A stretch of 64,000 nucleotides of DNA from positions 248,001 to 312,000 of the forward strand of contig DXVO01000001.1 of the NCBI GenBank assembly GCA_019417325.1, read 5' to 3'. The notes under the pieces are model-generated. The model worked only from the letters and a program-made list of their open reading frames with translations, ran no database searches and was not told the origin of the DNA. A program made the position numbers and the translations under genes. Origin of the DNA: Parabacteroides sp. Its GTDB lineage: Bacteria; Bacteroidota; Bacteroidia; Bacteroidales; Tannerellaceae. Every line of letters starts with the position of its first letter. The first letter of the stretch is position 1. Positions 1 to 9,809 of the stretch are shown here, one piece after another.

Positions 1-1
1 A

Positions 2-1870
2 GCCGCTTTTGAAACACCTCCGTTTGTTCACCCAACCATTTATTCCACAGGAGAAATTCCTAAAGAGAAAAACCGTATAAACCCGTGGTCCAGAGCAACC
101 CAACATGGTTTCAGCACATATTCTAATGCAAAAATAGAGTCCTTGTTCTCGTTGGAACAAGATTTAAAATTCTTACTCCCGGGACTTAAAGTCAAAGGTA
201 TATTTTCTTTCGACCGCTATATGAGATCCGGTGTGGTCCGTTCAAAAAGTCCGGACTATTATTACCCGGCAACTCAACGTAAAGAAGATGGTAGTCTGGA
301 TATTACGATTGCAGACTACGGACAAATGTTCTTAGGCTCGGATTCAAAAACAGAATGGGGAAATAAAGCCACCTACCTGGAAGGTAATTTAAGCTATTCA
401 CAGAAATTCGGAGAACATAATGTAGATGCCATGTTTATGTACAACCAACGGGATTACCAGGATGGCAGCATCGTGCCTTTCCGCCGCATGGGTATTGCAG
501 GAAGAACGTCCTATACATATGGAAACCGCTACATTGCAGAGTTCAATTTCGGATACAACGGTTCTGAAAACTTTGCTAAAGGCTATCGCTTCGGATTCTT
601 CCCCTCTGTTGCTATCGGTTACTTATTCTCGGAAGAACCCTTTATGGAAAAATTCAAAGATACATTCTCTAAAATCAAACTAAGAGGTTCATGGGGGTTA
701 GTTGGTAACGACCAATTGGAAGGACGCCGATTTGCCTATATCACGACCATTAATAGTAGCGATGACAACCAATACAAATGGGGCGTAAACAACGATTACC
801 ATCGTACCGGTCGCTTCGAAGGTGATTTTGGTATTCCTAACCTGACTTGGGAAACTGTCGAGAAAATAGATGTTGGTTTGGAATTGGGCCTATGGAATGC
901 TTTAGACCTGCAAGTCGATTGGTTCCAGGAACATCGCCGCGATATCTTTATGAAAAGAAATACCATACCCTCTGCTGCCGGCTTCATTAACACGCCATGG
1001 GCTAACTTCGGAAAAGTAGACAACCAAGGTATTGATTTATCACTCACATACAATAAACAAATAAACAAAGACTTGTATGTCGGTTTCCGGGGCACGCTGA
1101 CTTATGCCAAAAATAAAATTGTTGAACAGGATGAAGCCCCCGGAGTGATGGGGACTAACCGGCAAAGAACAGGTCTGCCTGTCGGACAGTTATTCGGTCT
1201 GGTTGCTGATGGATTATTTACAGAAGCTGATTTTGAAAATGTAGAAGAAGGTACGTTGAAGAAAGATATTCCGACACATACTTTTAGTTCGAAAGTTCGT
1301 CCGGGAGATATCAAATATATTGACATCGACGGTGACGGGGCAATAACAGACATGGATGAAGTTCCTTTAGGAGGAACAGTCGACCCCCAAATCGTGTATG
1401 GATTCGGCGTGAATGCATCTTACAAAAATGTAGATGTGAACATATTCTTCCAGGGTAATGGTAATACATGGAGATTTATCGGAGGTTCCGGTTTCCTGCC
1501 TGGCAGTTCAATGGGAGCAATGTATAATATTTACGATAATTATCAGGACCGGTGGACACCGGATAATCCAAGCCAGGATGTTTTCTACCCGCGCCTGACG
1601 TACGGACAAAATGAAAACAACTCCAAAAATTCAACTTGGTGGCTACGAAATATGAGCATGTTGCGTGTGAAAGATATAGAAGTAGGCTATCGCTTCCCAA
1701 AAACATGGATGGGAAAAATCGGAGTGAAATCACTCCGTCTGTACCTGAAAGGTTCTAATTTACTGACCTTCTCTAAATTCAAAATGTGGGATCCTGAACT
1801 GGATACAGGAAATGGTATGAAGTATCCGATTATGAAATCTGTTTCTTTCGGACTGGATGTTAATTTCTAA
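2..1870 (+). CDS. SusC-like TonB-dependent receptor, C-terminal part (5' end outside window)
   Basis: The frame is open from the left edge, so the plug and first barrel strands lie upstream of the window. The visible ~622 residues are a SusC-type beta-barrel: alternating aromatic/polar strands, the GFFPSVAIGY turn found in most SusC proteins, the PGDIKYIDIDGDG loop that resembles a calcium-binding turn, and a terminal strand ending in Phe (VSFGLDVNF). SusC proteins import oligosaccharides or peptides across the outer membrane with a SusD lipoprotein lid. The partner susD begins 18 nt downstream, so the two form an operon. The substrate cannot be told from sequence. Confidence 0.93.
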   Translation, partial: AAFETPPFVHPTIYSTGEIPKEKNRINPWSRATQHGFSTYSNAKIESLFSLEQDLKFLLPGLKVKGIFSFDRYMRSGVVRSKSPDYYYPATQRKEDGSLDITIADYGQMFLGSDSKTEWGNKATYLEGNLSYSQKFGEHNVDAMFMYNQRDYQDGSIVPFRRMGIAGRTSYTYGNRYIAEFNFGYNGSENFAKGYRFGFFPSVAIGYLFSEEPFMEKFKDTFSKIKLRGSWGLVGNDQLEGRRFAYITTINSSDDNQYKWGVNNDYHRTGRFEGDFGIPNLTWETVEKIDVGLELGLWNALDLQVDWFQEHRRDIFMKRNTIPSAAGFINTPWANFGKVDNQGIDLSLTYNKQINKDLYVGFRGTLTYAKNKIVEQDEAPGVMGTNRQRTGLPVGQLFGLVADGLFTEADFENVEEGTLKKDIPTHTFSSKVRPGDIKYIDIDGDGAITDMDEVPLGGTVDPQIVYGFGVNASYKNVDVNIFFQGNGNTWRFIGGSGFLPGSSMGAMYNIYDNYQDRWTPDNPSQDVFYPRLTYGQNENNSKNSTWWLRNMSMLRVKDIEVGYRFPKTWMGKIGVKSLRLYLKGSNLLTFSKFKMWDPELDTGNGMKYPIMKSVSFGLDVNF

Positions 1871-1888
1871 TAGCATAAAATGACACAT

Positions 1889-3829
1889 ATGAAAACAATC
1901 AATTTATTGAAATATATAGGAATTTCAGCAGTATGCCTGACATTGAACGGTTGTGCCGATTTTATCGATAACGCACCGGATGACCAATTGACACTGGAAA
2001 TGGTCTTTAATGATAAAACACGTACGGAAGACTGGTTAGCCAATATCTACTCCAGCATTCCCGATCCTTATTGGGGATATGCCAACAAAATAGGTTGGGA
2101 AATTGTAGGGGATGACATGACTCCTTCACAACGTTGGGTTCAATGGTGGGGCGGCTCCTTATTAAATTTCCGTACAGGGAATTTTTACACAAATTCTTCT
2201 TGGGATGCCGGTTTCTGGGCAAATCTGCCACAACGTATCCGTGCTGCTTATATCTTAATAAACAATGCACATGCGAATCCGTTACAAAAAGTTACGGAAG
2301 AAGACATCGAAACAATGAGAAATGAATGCCGTTTCCTGATAGCTTATTATTATTGGACAATGACAGAAGCCTATGGTTCCGTTCCTTATTTTGAAGATAT
2401 TGTAGATGTTAATGCTCCATTAGAAGAAATGTCCATCGGCCAGATGGCATTCGACGATATGGTAGATATGCTCGATAAGCAATTACTGGACTTGTCTAAT
2501 AAATTGCCGGCAAAATGGGAAGAAGCCTTTTTCGGACGTGCAACCTCCATTGCTTGTTTAGCGGTGCGTGCCCGTATGCTATTATTCGCGGCAAGCCCAT
2601 TGGTCAACGGTAATGAAATGTATAAAGGCATTGTCAACAATGATGGTAAAGAACGTTTCAATACCTCTTACGATGCAACCAAATGGAAAAAAGCGGCTGA
2701 TGCTTGCAAACTGTTAATAGATAAAGCACATGCGGCAGGACACGGATTATATTATGAATATATCAACGGGAAAATTGACCCGTTCATGTCCTGCTACAAC
2801 CTGCACTTAAAGAAAACATCCGAAGGGAATAATGAAATCCTGTTCGCCCGCCCGGATTGTGACTATGGCAACTGGGAAGGGCATTCCACACCTCGCGGTT
2901 GCGGAGGTAACGGAGGATACGGTGTCACCCAAAGTTTAGTAGACGCTTTCTTTATGAAAAACGGCCTCTCTCCTATCTTGGGATACAACAGTGATGGTTC
3001 TCCGATTATCAATGAAGCATCCGGTTATACGGAAAAAGGGTTCTCCACCGAACCGGAAATCCGTGAAACAGCTTGGGACCCATGCCGCAAATTTTCGAAT
3101 GTAAAACCCGGACAAATCACAACTCCGAATACATTCAATATGTACAGTAACCGTGAACCCCGTTTTTACTTAACCGTTTTATACAATGGCGCTTGGTTCC
3201 ATCAAGAAAACCGGGCAACGGAAATGATGTCAAACCAGGCAGACGGCGGTCCGACACACGATGCACCCCAAAACGGCTACCTGAACCGGAAAAAGATCTC
3301 TTTGGAATCAATCCCCAGAGACGGAAAACGTCCTTATCGTCCGGGAATCTTATACCGTTTAGGAGAAGCATACCTGAACTATGCAGAAGCTCTAAACGAA
3401 TGTGAGCCGGGAAATTCCGACATTATCACTTACTTAAACAAGATACGTGAACGTGCCGGTATTCCTGAATATGGAACAGGAACCGACAACAACGGTTTTC
3501 AACGTATTCCGTATAAAAATGACCAAGCCAGCGTACGGGAACTTATCCGGAAAGAACGCCGTGTAGAACTGTGTTGCGAAGGAATCCGTTATCATGATAT
3601 CCGTCGCTGGAAATTAGGAGAACAATTGCTGAATGGATACGATTATGGTATGAACTTTAACGGCACGGAATATTCAGATGATGCAACAAAAAGCAATTCA
3701 TTCTTTGTCCGCACAAAATGCCTGTTACGCTCCTATCAGAAAAAACAGTATTGGATGCCTATCTTCCAGGATCAGATAGATAAAGATGCAACTTTAGTTC
3801 AAGCTCCTTTCTGGAATTCAAATGAGTAA
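1889..3829 (+). CDS. SusD/RagB-like nutrient-binding outer-membrane lipoprotein
   Basis: A protein of about 646 residues with a lipoprotein signal (MKTINLLKYIG... ending in the lipobox LNGC), then an SusD N-terminal region and the C-terminal SusD motif LGEAYLNYAEALNE, followed by the RRVELCCEGIRYHDIRRW signature. SusD proteins cap the SusC barrel and bind the glycan at the cell surface. I place the start at the second ATG because it begins the signal peptide; an ATG nine bases earlier (1880) is also possible. It follows the susC fragment directly and is followed by a strong terminator, so it is the last gene of its operon. Confidence 0.93.
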   Translation: MKTINLLKYIGISAVCLTLNGCADFIDNAPDDQLTLEMVFNDKTRTEDWLANIYSSIPDPYWGYANKIGWEIVGDDMTPSQRWVQWWGGSLLNFRTGNFYTNSSWDAGFWANLPQRIRAAYILINNAHANPLQKVTEEDIETMRNECRFLIAYYYWTMTEAYGSVPYFEDIVDVNAPLEEMSIGQMAFDDMVDMLDKQLLDLSNKLPAKWEEAFFGRATSIACLAVRARMLLFAASPLVNGNEMYKGIVNNDGKERFNTSYDATKWKKAADACKLLIDKAHAAGHGLYYEYINGKIDPFMSCYNLHLKKTSEGNNEILFARPDCDYGNWEGHSTPRGCGGNGGYGVTQSLVDAFFMKNGLSPILGYNSDGSPIINEASGYTEKGFSTEPEIRETAWDPCRKFSNVKPGQITTPNTFNMYSNREPRFYLTVLYNGAWFHQENRATEMMSNQADGGPTHDAPQNGYLNRKKISLESIPRDGKRPYRPGILYRLGEAYLNYAEALNECEPGNSDIITYLNKIRERAGIPEYGTGTDNNGFQRIPYKNDQASVRELIRKERRVELCCEGIRYHDIRRWKLGEQLLNGYDYGMNFNGTEYSDDATKSNSFFVRTKCLLRSYQKKQYWMPIFQDQIDKDATLVQAPFWNSNE

Positions 3830-3870
3830 ATAAAAATATAAAATGTGTTTTTAATCTAAGTATAACTTTA

Positions 3871-3911
3871 AGCAGGGCGCACTTCAATAAAAGTAACGCC
3901 CTGCTTTTTTT
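3871..3911 (+). terminator. Rho-independent terminator after susD
   Basis: A perfect 9-bp stem (3871-3879 with 3897-3905, core GCAGGGCG/CGCCCTGC) is followed directly by a run of T. It closes the susC-susD operon. Confidence 0.9.
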
Positions 3912-3991
3912 ATTGACTAACAGTTAAAAAAGCTCCAAACAGCCAATAACCATTAGTTAACTGTCAACTGAATAAAAACTTTATTTAAATA

Positions 3992-4021
3992 GTTGAATCA
4001 GCCTTTATTTTTCTATATTTG
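3992..4021 (+). promoter_or_regulatory. Bacteroidetes-type promoter for the M16 protease
   Basis: A -7 box TATATTTG (4014-4021) fits TAnnTTTG exactly. GTTG at 3992-3995, 18 nt upstream, is a partial -33 box. It starts transcription about 25 nt before ATG 4052, which rules out a longer start at TTG 4019 lying inside the box. Confidence 0.7.
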
Positions 4022-4051
4022 GCACATATTATTTATCTAAATCTAAAACTT

Positions 4052-6964
4052 ATGCGTAAAATTACCCAGTTTATCCAGTTAGCCGTCATTCTATTACTGG
4101 CGACTGCCTGCGCAAAGACCTCTCAGTTTAAATATGAGTCGGTCCCTAATGATCCTCTGAAAGCCCGCATTTACACACTCGACAACGGTCTAAAGGTGTA
4201 TATGACAGTAAACAAAGAAACGCCTCGTATCCAAACATTCATTGCGGTTCGTGTCGGAGGTAAAAACGACCCCGCAGAAACTACCGGTCTGGCACACTAC
4301 TTCGAACACCTGATGTTCAAAGGAACCCAACAGTTCGGAACACAAAATTATGAACAGGAAAAACCTATGCTCGATCAAATCGAACAACTGTTTGAGGTCT
4401 ACCGGAAAACAACAGATGAAGCAGAGCGAAAAGCAATCTACCACCAGATAGATAGTGTTTCGTATGAAGCATCCAAACTGTCGATACCGAATGAGTATGA
4501 CAAATTAATGTCTGCTATCGGTGCTACCGGAACCAATGCATATACAGGTTTCGACCAAACCGTATACATTGAGGATATCCCATCCAATCAGGTGGAAAAC
4601 TGGGCAAAGATTCAAGCCGACCGCTTCGAAAATAACGTAATCCGCGGCTTCCATACCGAACTGGAAACGGTATATGAAGAAAAAAATATGTCATTAACCA
4701 GTGACGGACGTAAAGTTTATGAAGCAGTATTAAGTTCACTCTTCCCCGACCATCCTTATGGAACACAAACCGTATTAGGGACTCAGGAAAACCTGAAAAA
4801 TCCGTCCATTACCAATATTAAAAATTATCATAATATTTGGTATGTACCTAATAACATGGCTATTTGTATGTCCGGAGATTTCGATCCTGACCAAACTATC
4901 GAAATTATCAACAAGTATTTCGGAGGTATGAAACCCAATCCAAACCTGCCTAAACTACCGGTTACCCATGAATCGCCTATCAAAGCGCCGGTTGTCAAAG
5001 AAGTTTTAGGACTGGATGCTGAAAATGTCACATTAGGCTGGCGTTTTCCTGGCGCAGCATCACCGGAACAGGATTTATTAGAGTTGACCGGAGAAATTGT
5101 AAACAATGGAAAAGCCGGTTTATTGGATGTGGACTTAGTTCAACAACAGAAAGTATTAAGCTGCTATGCCGGAACTTATGGCATGTCCGATTATAATGCT
5201 TTTGTAATGAGCGGACGTCCGAAGCAAGGACAAACACTGGACGAAGTAAAAGACTTATTCCTGGCTGAAATAGAAAAATTGAAAAAAGGAGACTTCGATG
5301 AAGGCCTGCTCGAAGCGTCAATCAACAACTATAAACTGAGACAAATGTACCGCCTGGACCAGAATGGAGGACGTGCCGATATGTTTGTTTCTTCTTTCAT
5401 TGATGGTGTAGACTGGAAAGATGAAGTTGCATCACTGGATCGTATGAGTAAAGTTACAAAACAACAGATTGTTGATTTTGCCAATAAATACTTCGGCGAC
5501 AACTATGCCCTTATTTATAAAAGAGAAGGTAAAGACCCGAACGAAAAGAAAATCGACAAGCCACAAATTACTCCTATTGTAATGAACCGCGACAGCTCGA
5601 GTACATTCTTAAAAGATATACAGACTGCAAAAGTTGCACCGATCGAACCGGTATTCCTTGATTACAATAAAGATTTGCAAAAGTTAACTGCAAAATCAAA
5701 TATACCTGTTCTTTACAAAGAAAATACGTCTAACGATATCTTCTCTCTAATGTATGTGTTCGATATGGGCAACAACAACGACAAAGCAATGGGAACCGCT
5801 TTCGAATACATGAAATATTTGGGTACTTCAAAGAAAAGCCTGAAAGAAATCAATGAAGAATTTTATCGGTTAGCCTGTTATTTCAGTGTATTCCCCGGAT
5901 CAGACCGTACCTATGTGATGCTGGAAGGCCTGAAAGAAAATATGCCGAAAGCAATGGCGCTGTTTGAAGAAATCTTAGCCGATGCCCAAGTAAATAAGGA
6001 GGCTTATACGAATCTGGCCGGCGATATCTTGAAAAAACGGTCTGATGCTAAATTAAATCAGGGGCAGAACTTCAATCAATTAATCCAATACGCTATCTGG
6101 GGACCTAAATCTCCGGCAACAAATGTATTGACAACCGCTGAATTACAGCAAATGGACCCGCAAGAGTTAGTAGACCGCATTCATAAGATCAATTCCTTCG
6201 AACACAAAATCTTATATTACGGCCCGGAAAAGCCACAGGCTTTACTGGATATCATACAGAAGTATCATAATGTACCTGAAAAATTAAATCCGGTTCCGGC
6301 TGGTATTGAATTTACGCAACAGGAAACCAAAGAAAATAAAGTATTGCTTGCTCAATATGATGCAAAACAAATTTATTTCTCAGCAGTATCCAACCGTGGA
6401 GAAAAATTCGACCCTGCTATCCAGCCGACATTGAATATGTATAACGAATACTTCGGTGGAGGTATGAATGCCATCGTATTCCAGGAAATGCGTGAAGCCC
6501 GCGGTTTGGCTTACTCTGCCGGAGCATTCCTGATTACTCCTTCCAAGCTGAAATACCCGTATGTATACCGTACATTTATTGCTACTCAAAATGATAAAAT
6601 GATTGATGCAATGAAGGCATTTGATGAAATCATCAACAATATGCCGGAATCGGAAAAAGCATTCAATCTGGCAAAAGATGCACTTATCACTCGTTTGCGT
6701 ACGGAACGTATCACAAAATCAGGTGTACTCTGGTCTTATTTGTATTCTCAGGATTTAGGACAGTCTACCGATAGCCGGAAAGAACTGTTTGAACAAGCAC
6801 AAACATTGACTCTCCCTGAAATCAAAGCATTCCAGGAAAAATGGGTAAAAGACCGTAAGTATACGTACTGTGTATTAGGTGACGAAAAAGACCTTGACCT
6901 GAAAGGACTACAAAAATACGGTCCTGTTCAGAAACTGACGAAAGAAGAAATATTCGGATATTAA
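4052..6964 (+). CDS. M16 family zinc metallopeptidase lipoprotein
   Basis: A 970-residue protein beginning MRKITQFIQ with a lipobox (LLLATAC), so probably anchored in the outer membrane or facing the periplasm. The inverted zinc motif HxxEH is present as HYFEH at about residues 82-86, within GLAHYFEHLMFKGT. The length fits a duplicated pitrilysin-type protein with an active N-terminal half and an inactive C-terminal half; the C-half carries GGGMNAIVFQEMREARGLAYSAGA, the substrate-clamping sequence of the family. M16 enzymes degrade short peptides. It is transcribed alone from its own promoter. The host substrate is unknown. Confidence 0.93.
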   Translation: MRKITQFIQLAVILLLATACAKTSQFKYESVPNDPLKARIYTLDNGLKVYMTVNKETPRIQTFIAVRVGGKNDPAETTGLAHYFEHLMFKGTQQFGTQNYEQEKPMLDQIEQLFEVYRKTTDEAERKAIYHQIDSVSYEASKLSIPNEYDKLMSAIGATGTNAYTGFDQTVYIEDIPSNQVENWAKIQADRFENNVIRGFHTELETVYEEKNMSLTSDGRKVYEAVLSSLFPDHPYGTQTVLGTQENLKNPSITNIKNYHNIWYVPNNMAICMSGDFDPDQTIEIINKYFGGMKPNPNLPKLPVTHESPIKAPVVKEVLGLDAENVTLGWRFPGAASPEQDLLELTGEIVNNGKAGLLDVDLVQQQKVLSCYAGTYGMSDYNAFVMSGRPKQGQTLDEVKDLFLAEIEKLKKGDFDEGLLEASINNYKLRQMYRLDQNGGRADMFVSSFIDGVDWKDEVASLDRMSKVTKQQIVDFANKYFGDNYALIYKREGKDPNEKKIDKPQITPIVMNRDSSSTFLKDIQTAKVAPIEPVFLDYNKDLQKLTAKSNIPVLYKENTSNDIFSLMYVFDMGNNNDKAMGTAFEYMKYLGTSKKSLKEINEEFYRLACYFSVFPGSDRTYVMLEGLKENMPKAMALFEEILADAQVNKEAYTNLAGDILKKRSDAKLNQGQNFNQLIQYAIWGPKSPATNVLTTAELQQMDPQELVDRIHKINSFEHKILYYGPEKPQALLDIIQKYHNVPEKLNPVPAGIEFTQQETKENKVLLAQYDAKQIYFSAVSNRGEKFDPAIQPTLNMYNEYFGGGMNAIVFQEMREARGLAYSAGAFLITPSKLKYPYVYRTFIATQNDKMIDAMKAFDEIINNMPESEKAFNLAKDALITRLRTERITKSGVLWSYLYSQDLGQSTDSRKELFEQAQTLTLPEIKAFQEKWVKDRKYTYCVLGDEKDLDLKGLQKYGPVQKLTKEEIFGY

Positions 6965-6978
6965 TTCTATCCGAATAA
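6951..6978. repeat. Inverted repeat over the M16 stop codon
   Basis: A perfect 10-bp inverted repeat (TATTCGGATA at 6951-6960, TATCCGAATA at 6969-6978) has an 8-nt loop containing the TAA stop. No T run follows, so it looks more like an mRNA 3'-end stabiliser than an intrinsic terminator. Confidence 0.5.
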
Positions 6979-6999
6979 TATACCCCAAAATTAACTATA

Positions 7000-7182
7000 T
7001 CCCAAAAGTTGGACAGTAAATTATTAATCACATTTTGAAAGAGTTCGGCATTAGACCGGACTCTTTCCTTTCAACCGGAATTTAATCCTTTTATGGTTAA
7101 AGTATTGAATATATTCCTCTAAAGCCTTAATGAAGTCTACATCAGATTCGGGCTTATTCGAACAAACAACATTAGGAATCAT
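7000..7182 (-). pseudogene. IS3-family (IS150-type) transposase 3' remnant with terminal repeat
   Basis: On the minus strand 43 codons (7051-7182) read into IKALEEYIQYFNHKRI and RLKGKSPV, the conserved C-terminus of IS3-type OrfB transposases. The frame is then cut by TAA where the family normally has Gln (SPVQYR), and continues as CRTLSKCD to the original stop at 7024. About 10 nt further on, 7000-7015 carries CCCAAAAGTTGGACA, the kind of end sequence found in IS150-type elements. Only the 3' end of the element remains and no intact copy is in the window. The hairpin at 7038-7066 lies in this coding remnant. Confidence 0.72.
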
Positions 7183-7190
7183 ATCGTATT

Positions 7191-8429
7191 TTATTTATAT
7201 TTTCCATTAAATTTATAAAAGATCAAAGCAGGATTCGTATTATCATCTGCTGCATTCATTATTTCCAAATAGTGTTTATTAAATAGCACAGAATCATTCA
7301 ACACAGGAATAGGGTTAAATGATGACACAAAATAATCTTTATATACACATCGTGGGTTTGAGATTACATAAAGTCCATTCTTAAAAGGACGTGTCTTATC
7401 AAATATCTTCTCAAAATCAAAATAGAAAGTTTCCTTTTCTGCCTTATTATAATAATAAGGACGTAAAAGAATTTTTCCCTTACAAGATAAATTTACAAAA
7501 AAGCAACAATAGTCATTATTTTCAAAAAACTCACTACCCAAACTCGTGTAGTTATTGTCGAAAATGAGATCAGCATGATCTATATTTGATAAAGATTCAT
7601 TCTTTTTATTCCATAAACTCTTTGTTTGATTTATCACATACTTCGCTTGATAACACTGATTATCAAACAAATGATAAACCGTATCACATAAAAATGGAAT
7701 ATAAAGTAATTCTCCTAAAGCATTTTTATTAAATGGATTACTGGCTACAGCATCTTGCTGAGTAGGATAAAAAGGAAAACCAGCATTTAATACTAACGTA
7801 TCTTTACATAGCAATAATGCATATTCCTCTCCTGTTTCACTTTTCATCTGTTTATACCCAACACAATTATAAAAAGAATCATCTATTCCTGGATAGTAGA
7901 AAAATCCAGGAACTGTTTGAGTTTTTCGAATCAACTCTCCATCTAAGCTATAATGAAGAAATTTAGGATATCCTTCATCGGCTATTATAAGTTCTTTAGA
8001 ATCCTCATTAACATTTATTCTGCCTAATCTCAAATATTCATTTGGTCCTCCACCTTGATTGTCTATGGCGCGAATCAATCCCCCTTGCATATTAAATATA
8101 AAAACTTTTTTTGCCAAAAACTGATCTAAAATAAATATCCTATCTTCAAATATACAAAGACTTGTTATTTCTCCTATCAGTTCTTCTGATGATAGTTGTA
8201 AAAAATAAACACTATCTACAAAATCATCAATATAATCTCTATAAGATAATGACTTGGCTTCAGAAATATCTATTTCTGTTGCAGCTTTCTCAATCCTATT
8301 AAAACCTCCAAAATCCTTATAGACAAACACCTTTACATCTTTTTGTGAATATCGGCAAGAGTTCAACAGTATTATAAACAATAGGCTCGCGATATATCTT
8401 CTTACTATTTTTTCAAATAATGATTTCAT
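7191..8429 (-). CDS. Six-bladed beta-propeller lipoprotein
   Basis: A 412-residue protein with an N-terminal membrane segment and lipobox (LLNSC), then repeated strand units such as DRIFILDQFLAKKVFIFNMQGGLIRAI and GGPNEYLRLGRI, typical of the NHL-like six-bladed propeller family (DUF5128/DUF4934 type) common in gut Bacteroidales. These proteins are secreted or surface-exposed and of unknown role, often near SusC/D loci. Here it stands alone between an IS remnant and a decayed stretch, is AT-rich compared with its neighbours, and no promoter match is clear upstream. Confidence 0.8.
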   Translation of the reverse strand: MKSLFEKIVRRYIASLLFIILLNSCRYSQKDVKVFVYKDFGGFNRIEKAATEIDISEAKSLSYRDYIDDFVDSVYFLQLSSEELIGEITSLCIFEDRIFILDQFLAKKVFIFNMQGGLIRAIDNQGGGPNEYLRLGRINVNEDSKELIIADEGYPKFLHYSLDGELIRKTQTVPGFFYYPGIDDSFYNCVGYKQMKSETGEEYALLLCKDTLVLNAGFPFYPTQQDAVASNPFNKNALGELLYIPFLCDTVYHLFDNQCYQAKYVINQTKSLWNKKNESLSNIDHADLIFDNNYTSLGSEFFENNDYCCFFVNLSCKGKILLRPYYYNKAEKETFYFDFEKIFDKTRPFKNGLYVISNPRCVYKDYFVSSFNPIPVLNDSVLFNKHYLEIMNAADDNTNPALIFYKFNGKYK

Positions 8430-9029
8430 ATTATTTTTTCTTCATAACTATTCCGTGTATTCAAAACTCATCCAACAAAAATTGATCAAAATAGGGCCGA
8501 ATAATTATTTCAATTTATAGACTAAACATAAACCTATCCGATTCATGTAATATAAATTATTAACGGGTAATGTTTAACAGAGCTATAAAACAAACCTAAC
8601 AGTCAAATTAGCTCAAATCAGATTAAGGGTTCTCCATTAAACAAGAAACATTCATTCTTTTTGCAAAAGAAAAAACAAAAAGCATACAAACAAGCAAATT
8701 ACACACTTTTTTTGTTGGGGCGATATACTCCACGATTGGTCTTTCCTTGGAAAAGAGAGGTCGCCAATTCGGCTTTCAGCGTTTTTCATATGCCATTCAG
8801 GATCAAAATTATCTTCTGTAGCATCCTCCGGCAACCTGTACATTGGTTATCGTTACGGTTATGTGAACATCTTCTTTTGTCACAGGAGCAAAATGCACGG
8901 TGATTTCCATTTCATAGCTGCCTCTCAATCCGGTTTGGGAAACATACTCCAAATGCCCGATATTACCTTTATCCTTTTCATCTTAGTAACATTTTTCCTT
9001 TACAGACTAAGCGGCACACGCTACAAATG
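8430..9029. other. 600-bp stretch without an intact gene
   Basis: Between the propeller gene and the MlaF-like gene there is no convincing complete gene. It holds a likely decayed minus-strand gene (8652-8982, listed separately). The part at 8430-8640 is AT-rich and shows no promoter, repeat or RNA that I could support. Confidence 0.6.
8652..8982 (-). pseudogene. Decayed unrecognised gene fragment
   Basis: On the minus strand, codons 8982 to 8809 read DEKDKGNIGHLEYVSQTG and then MEITVHFAPVTKEDVHITVT, with a strand-like hydrophobic alternation unlike random sequence. The stretch has no start codon and a stop just upstream (8983-8985). A second frame continues as EDATEDNFDPEWHMKNAESR down to 8652. 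Joining the two needs one frameshift near 8820-8840. It looks like the C-terminal end of a small beta-rich protein that has lost its start. I cannot name the family. Confidence 0.35.
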
Positions 9030-9806
9030 CTATTTCTTATCATGCATCTCTCCCATTTCAACTTCTTTTACCTTACGGAACAAGTCTGAGGCAAAAATAA
9101 AGTCATTCAATGCCTGATTATTAGATGTGATTACTTCATCCTTCGTTCCCTGCCATTCCTTTACACCCTCTTTGATAAAGATAATATTCTCACCGATATT
9201 AATCACAGAGTTCATATCATGCGTATTAATAATCGTGGTCATATTATACTCTCTTGTAATATCATGAATCAAGTCATCAATCAGAAGAGACGTTTTAGGG
9301 TCCAGACCAGAGTTCGGCTCATCACAGAAAAGATATTTCGGATTCAAAGCAATCGCACGGGCAATTGCTGCACGTTTCATCATACCTCCACTGATTTCAG
9401 AAGGGAATAAATGTCCCGCCTCAGCCAGATTAACACGTTCCAGACAGAATTGGGCACGCATCAAACGTTCTTTCGTTGTTTTTTTAGAAAACATATCCAA
9501 TGGGAACATCACATTTTCCAAAACCGTCATACTGTCAAACAACGCGGAGCCCTGGAACAACATACCCATTTCCCGACGCAATATATTCAGGTCATGCTTC
9601 CCCATCGAGGTCAAATCCCGTCCATCATACAGTATTTCCCCGGAATCCGGACGCATCAAACCTATAATATTCTTAATCAAAACCGTTTTACCCGAGCCAC
9701 TTCGCCCAATAATAAGGTTTGTCTTTCCGGACTCGAACACAGCACTGATATCCTTCAATACGGTTCTTCCTTCAAAAGACTTTATTATATGTTTTACTTC
9801 TACCAT
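9030..9806 (-). CDS. mlaF: MlaF-like ABC transporter ATP-binding protein
   Basis: A 258-residue ATPase with Walker A GRSGSGKT (residues ~34-41), Q-loop region MLFQGSALFDSM, signature SGGMMKRAAIARAI, Walker B YLFCDEP and the H-loop NTHDMNS. The phrase QGSALFDSMTVLENVMFPL is typical of the Mla/Ttg2A subgroup, which moves phospholipids between the membranes of Gram-negative cells to keep the outer membrane asymmetric. The permease gene lies directly upstream with a 3-nt gap. The substrate-binding MlaD partner is not in the window. Confidence 0.9.
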   Translation of the reverse strand: MVEVKHIIKSFEGRTVLKDISAVFESGKTNLIIGRSGSGKTVLIKNIIGLMRPDSGEILYDGRDLTSMGKHDLNILRREMGMLFQGSALFDSMTVLENVMFPLDMFSKKTTKERLMRAQFCLERVNLAEAGHLFPSEISGGMMKRAAIARAIALNPKYLFCDEPNSGLDPKTSLLIDDLIHDITREYNMTTIINTHDMNSVINIGENIIFIKEGVKEWQGTKDEVITSNNQALNDFIFASDLFRKVKEVEMGEMHDKK

Positions 9807-9809
9807 TTT

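Noticed and set aside
1..1870. A recombination site in the first susC like that of the second
   Set aside because: The homologous place (around 385-420) does not contain AGTTC/GAACT half-sites; this susC is contiguous with its susD.
4019..4051. Upstream TTG start for the M16 protease
   Set aside because: It lies within the -7 promoter box; the lipoprotein signal begins at ATG 4052.
7038..7066. Hairpin AAAGAGTTCGG/CCGGACTCTTT as the terminator of the M16 gene
   Set aside because: It lies in the coding remnant of the IS3 transposase and only a weak pyrimidine stretch follows; the pairing is probably a by-product of that coding sequence.
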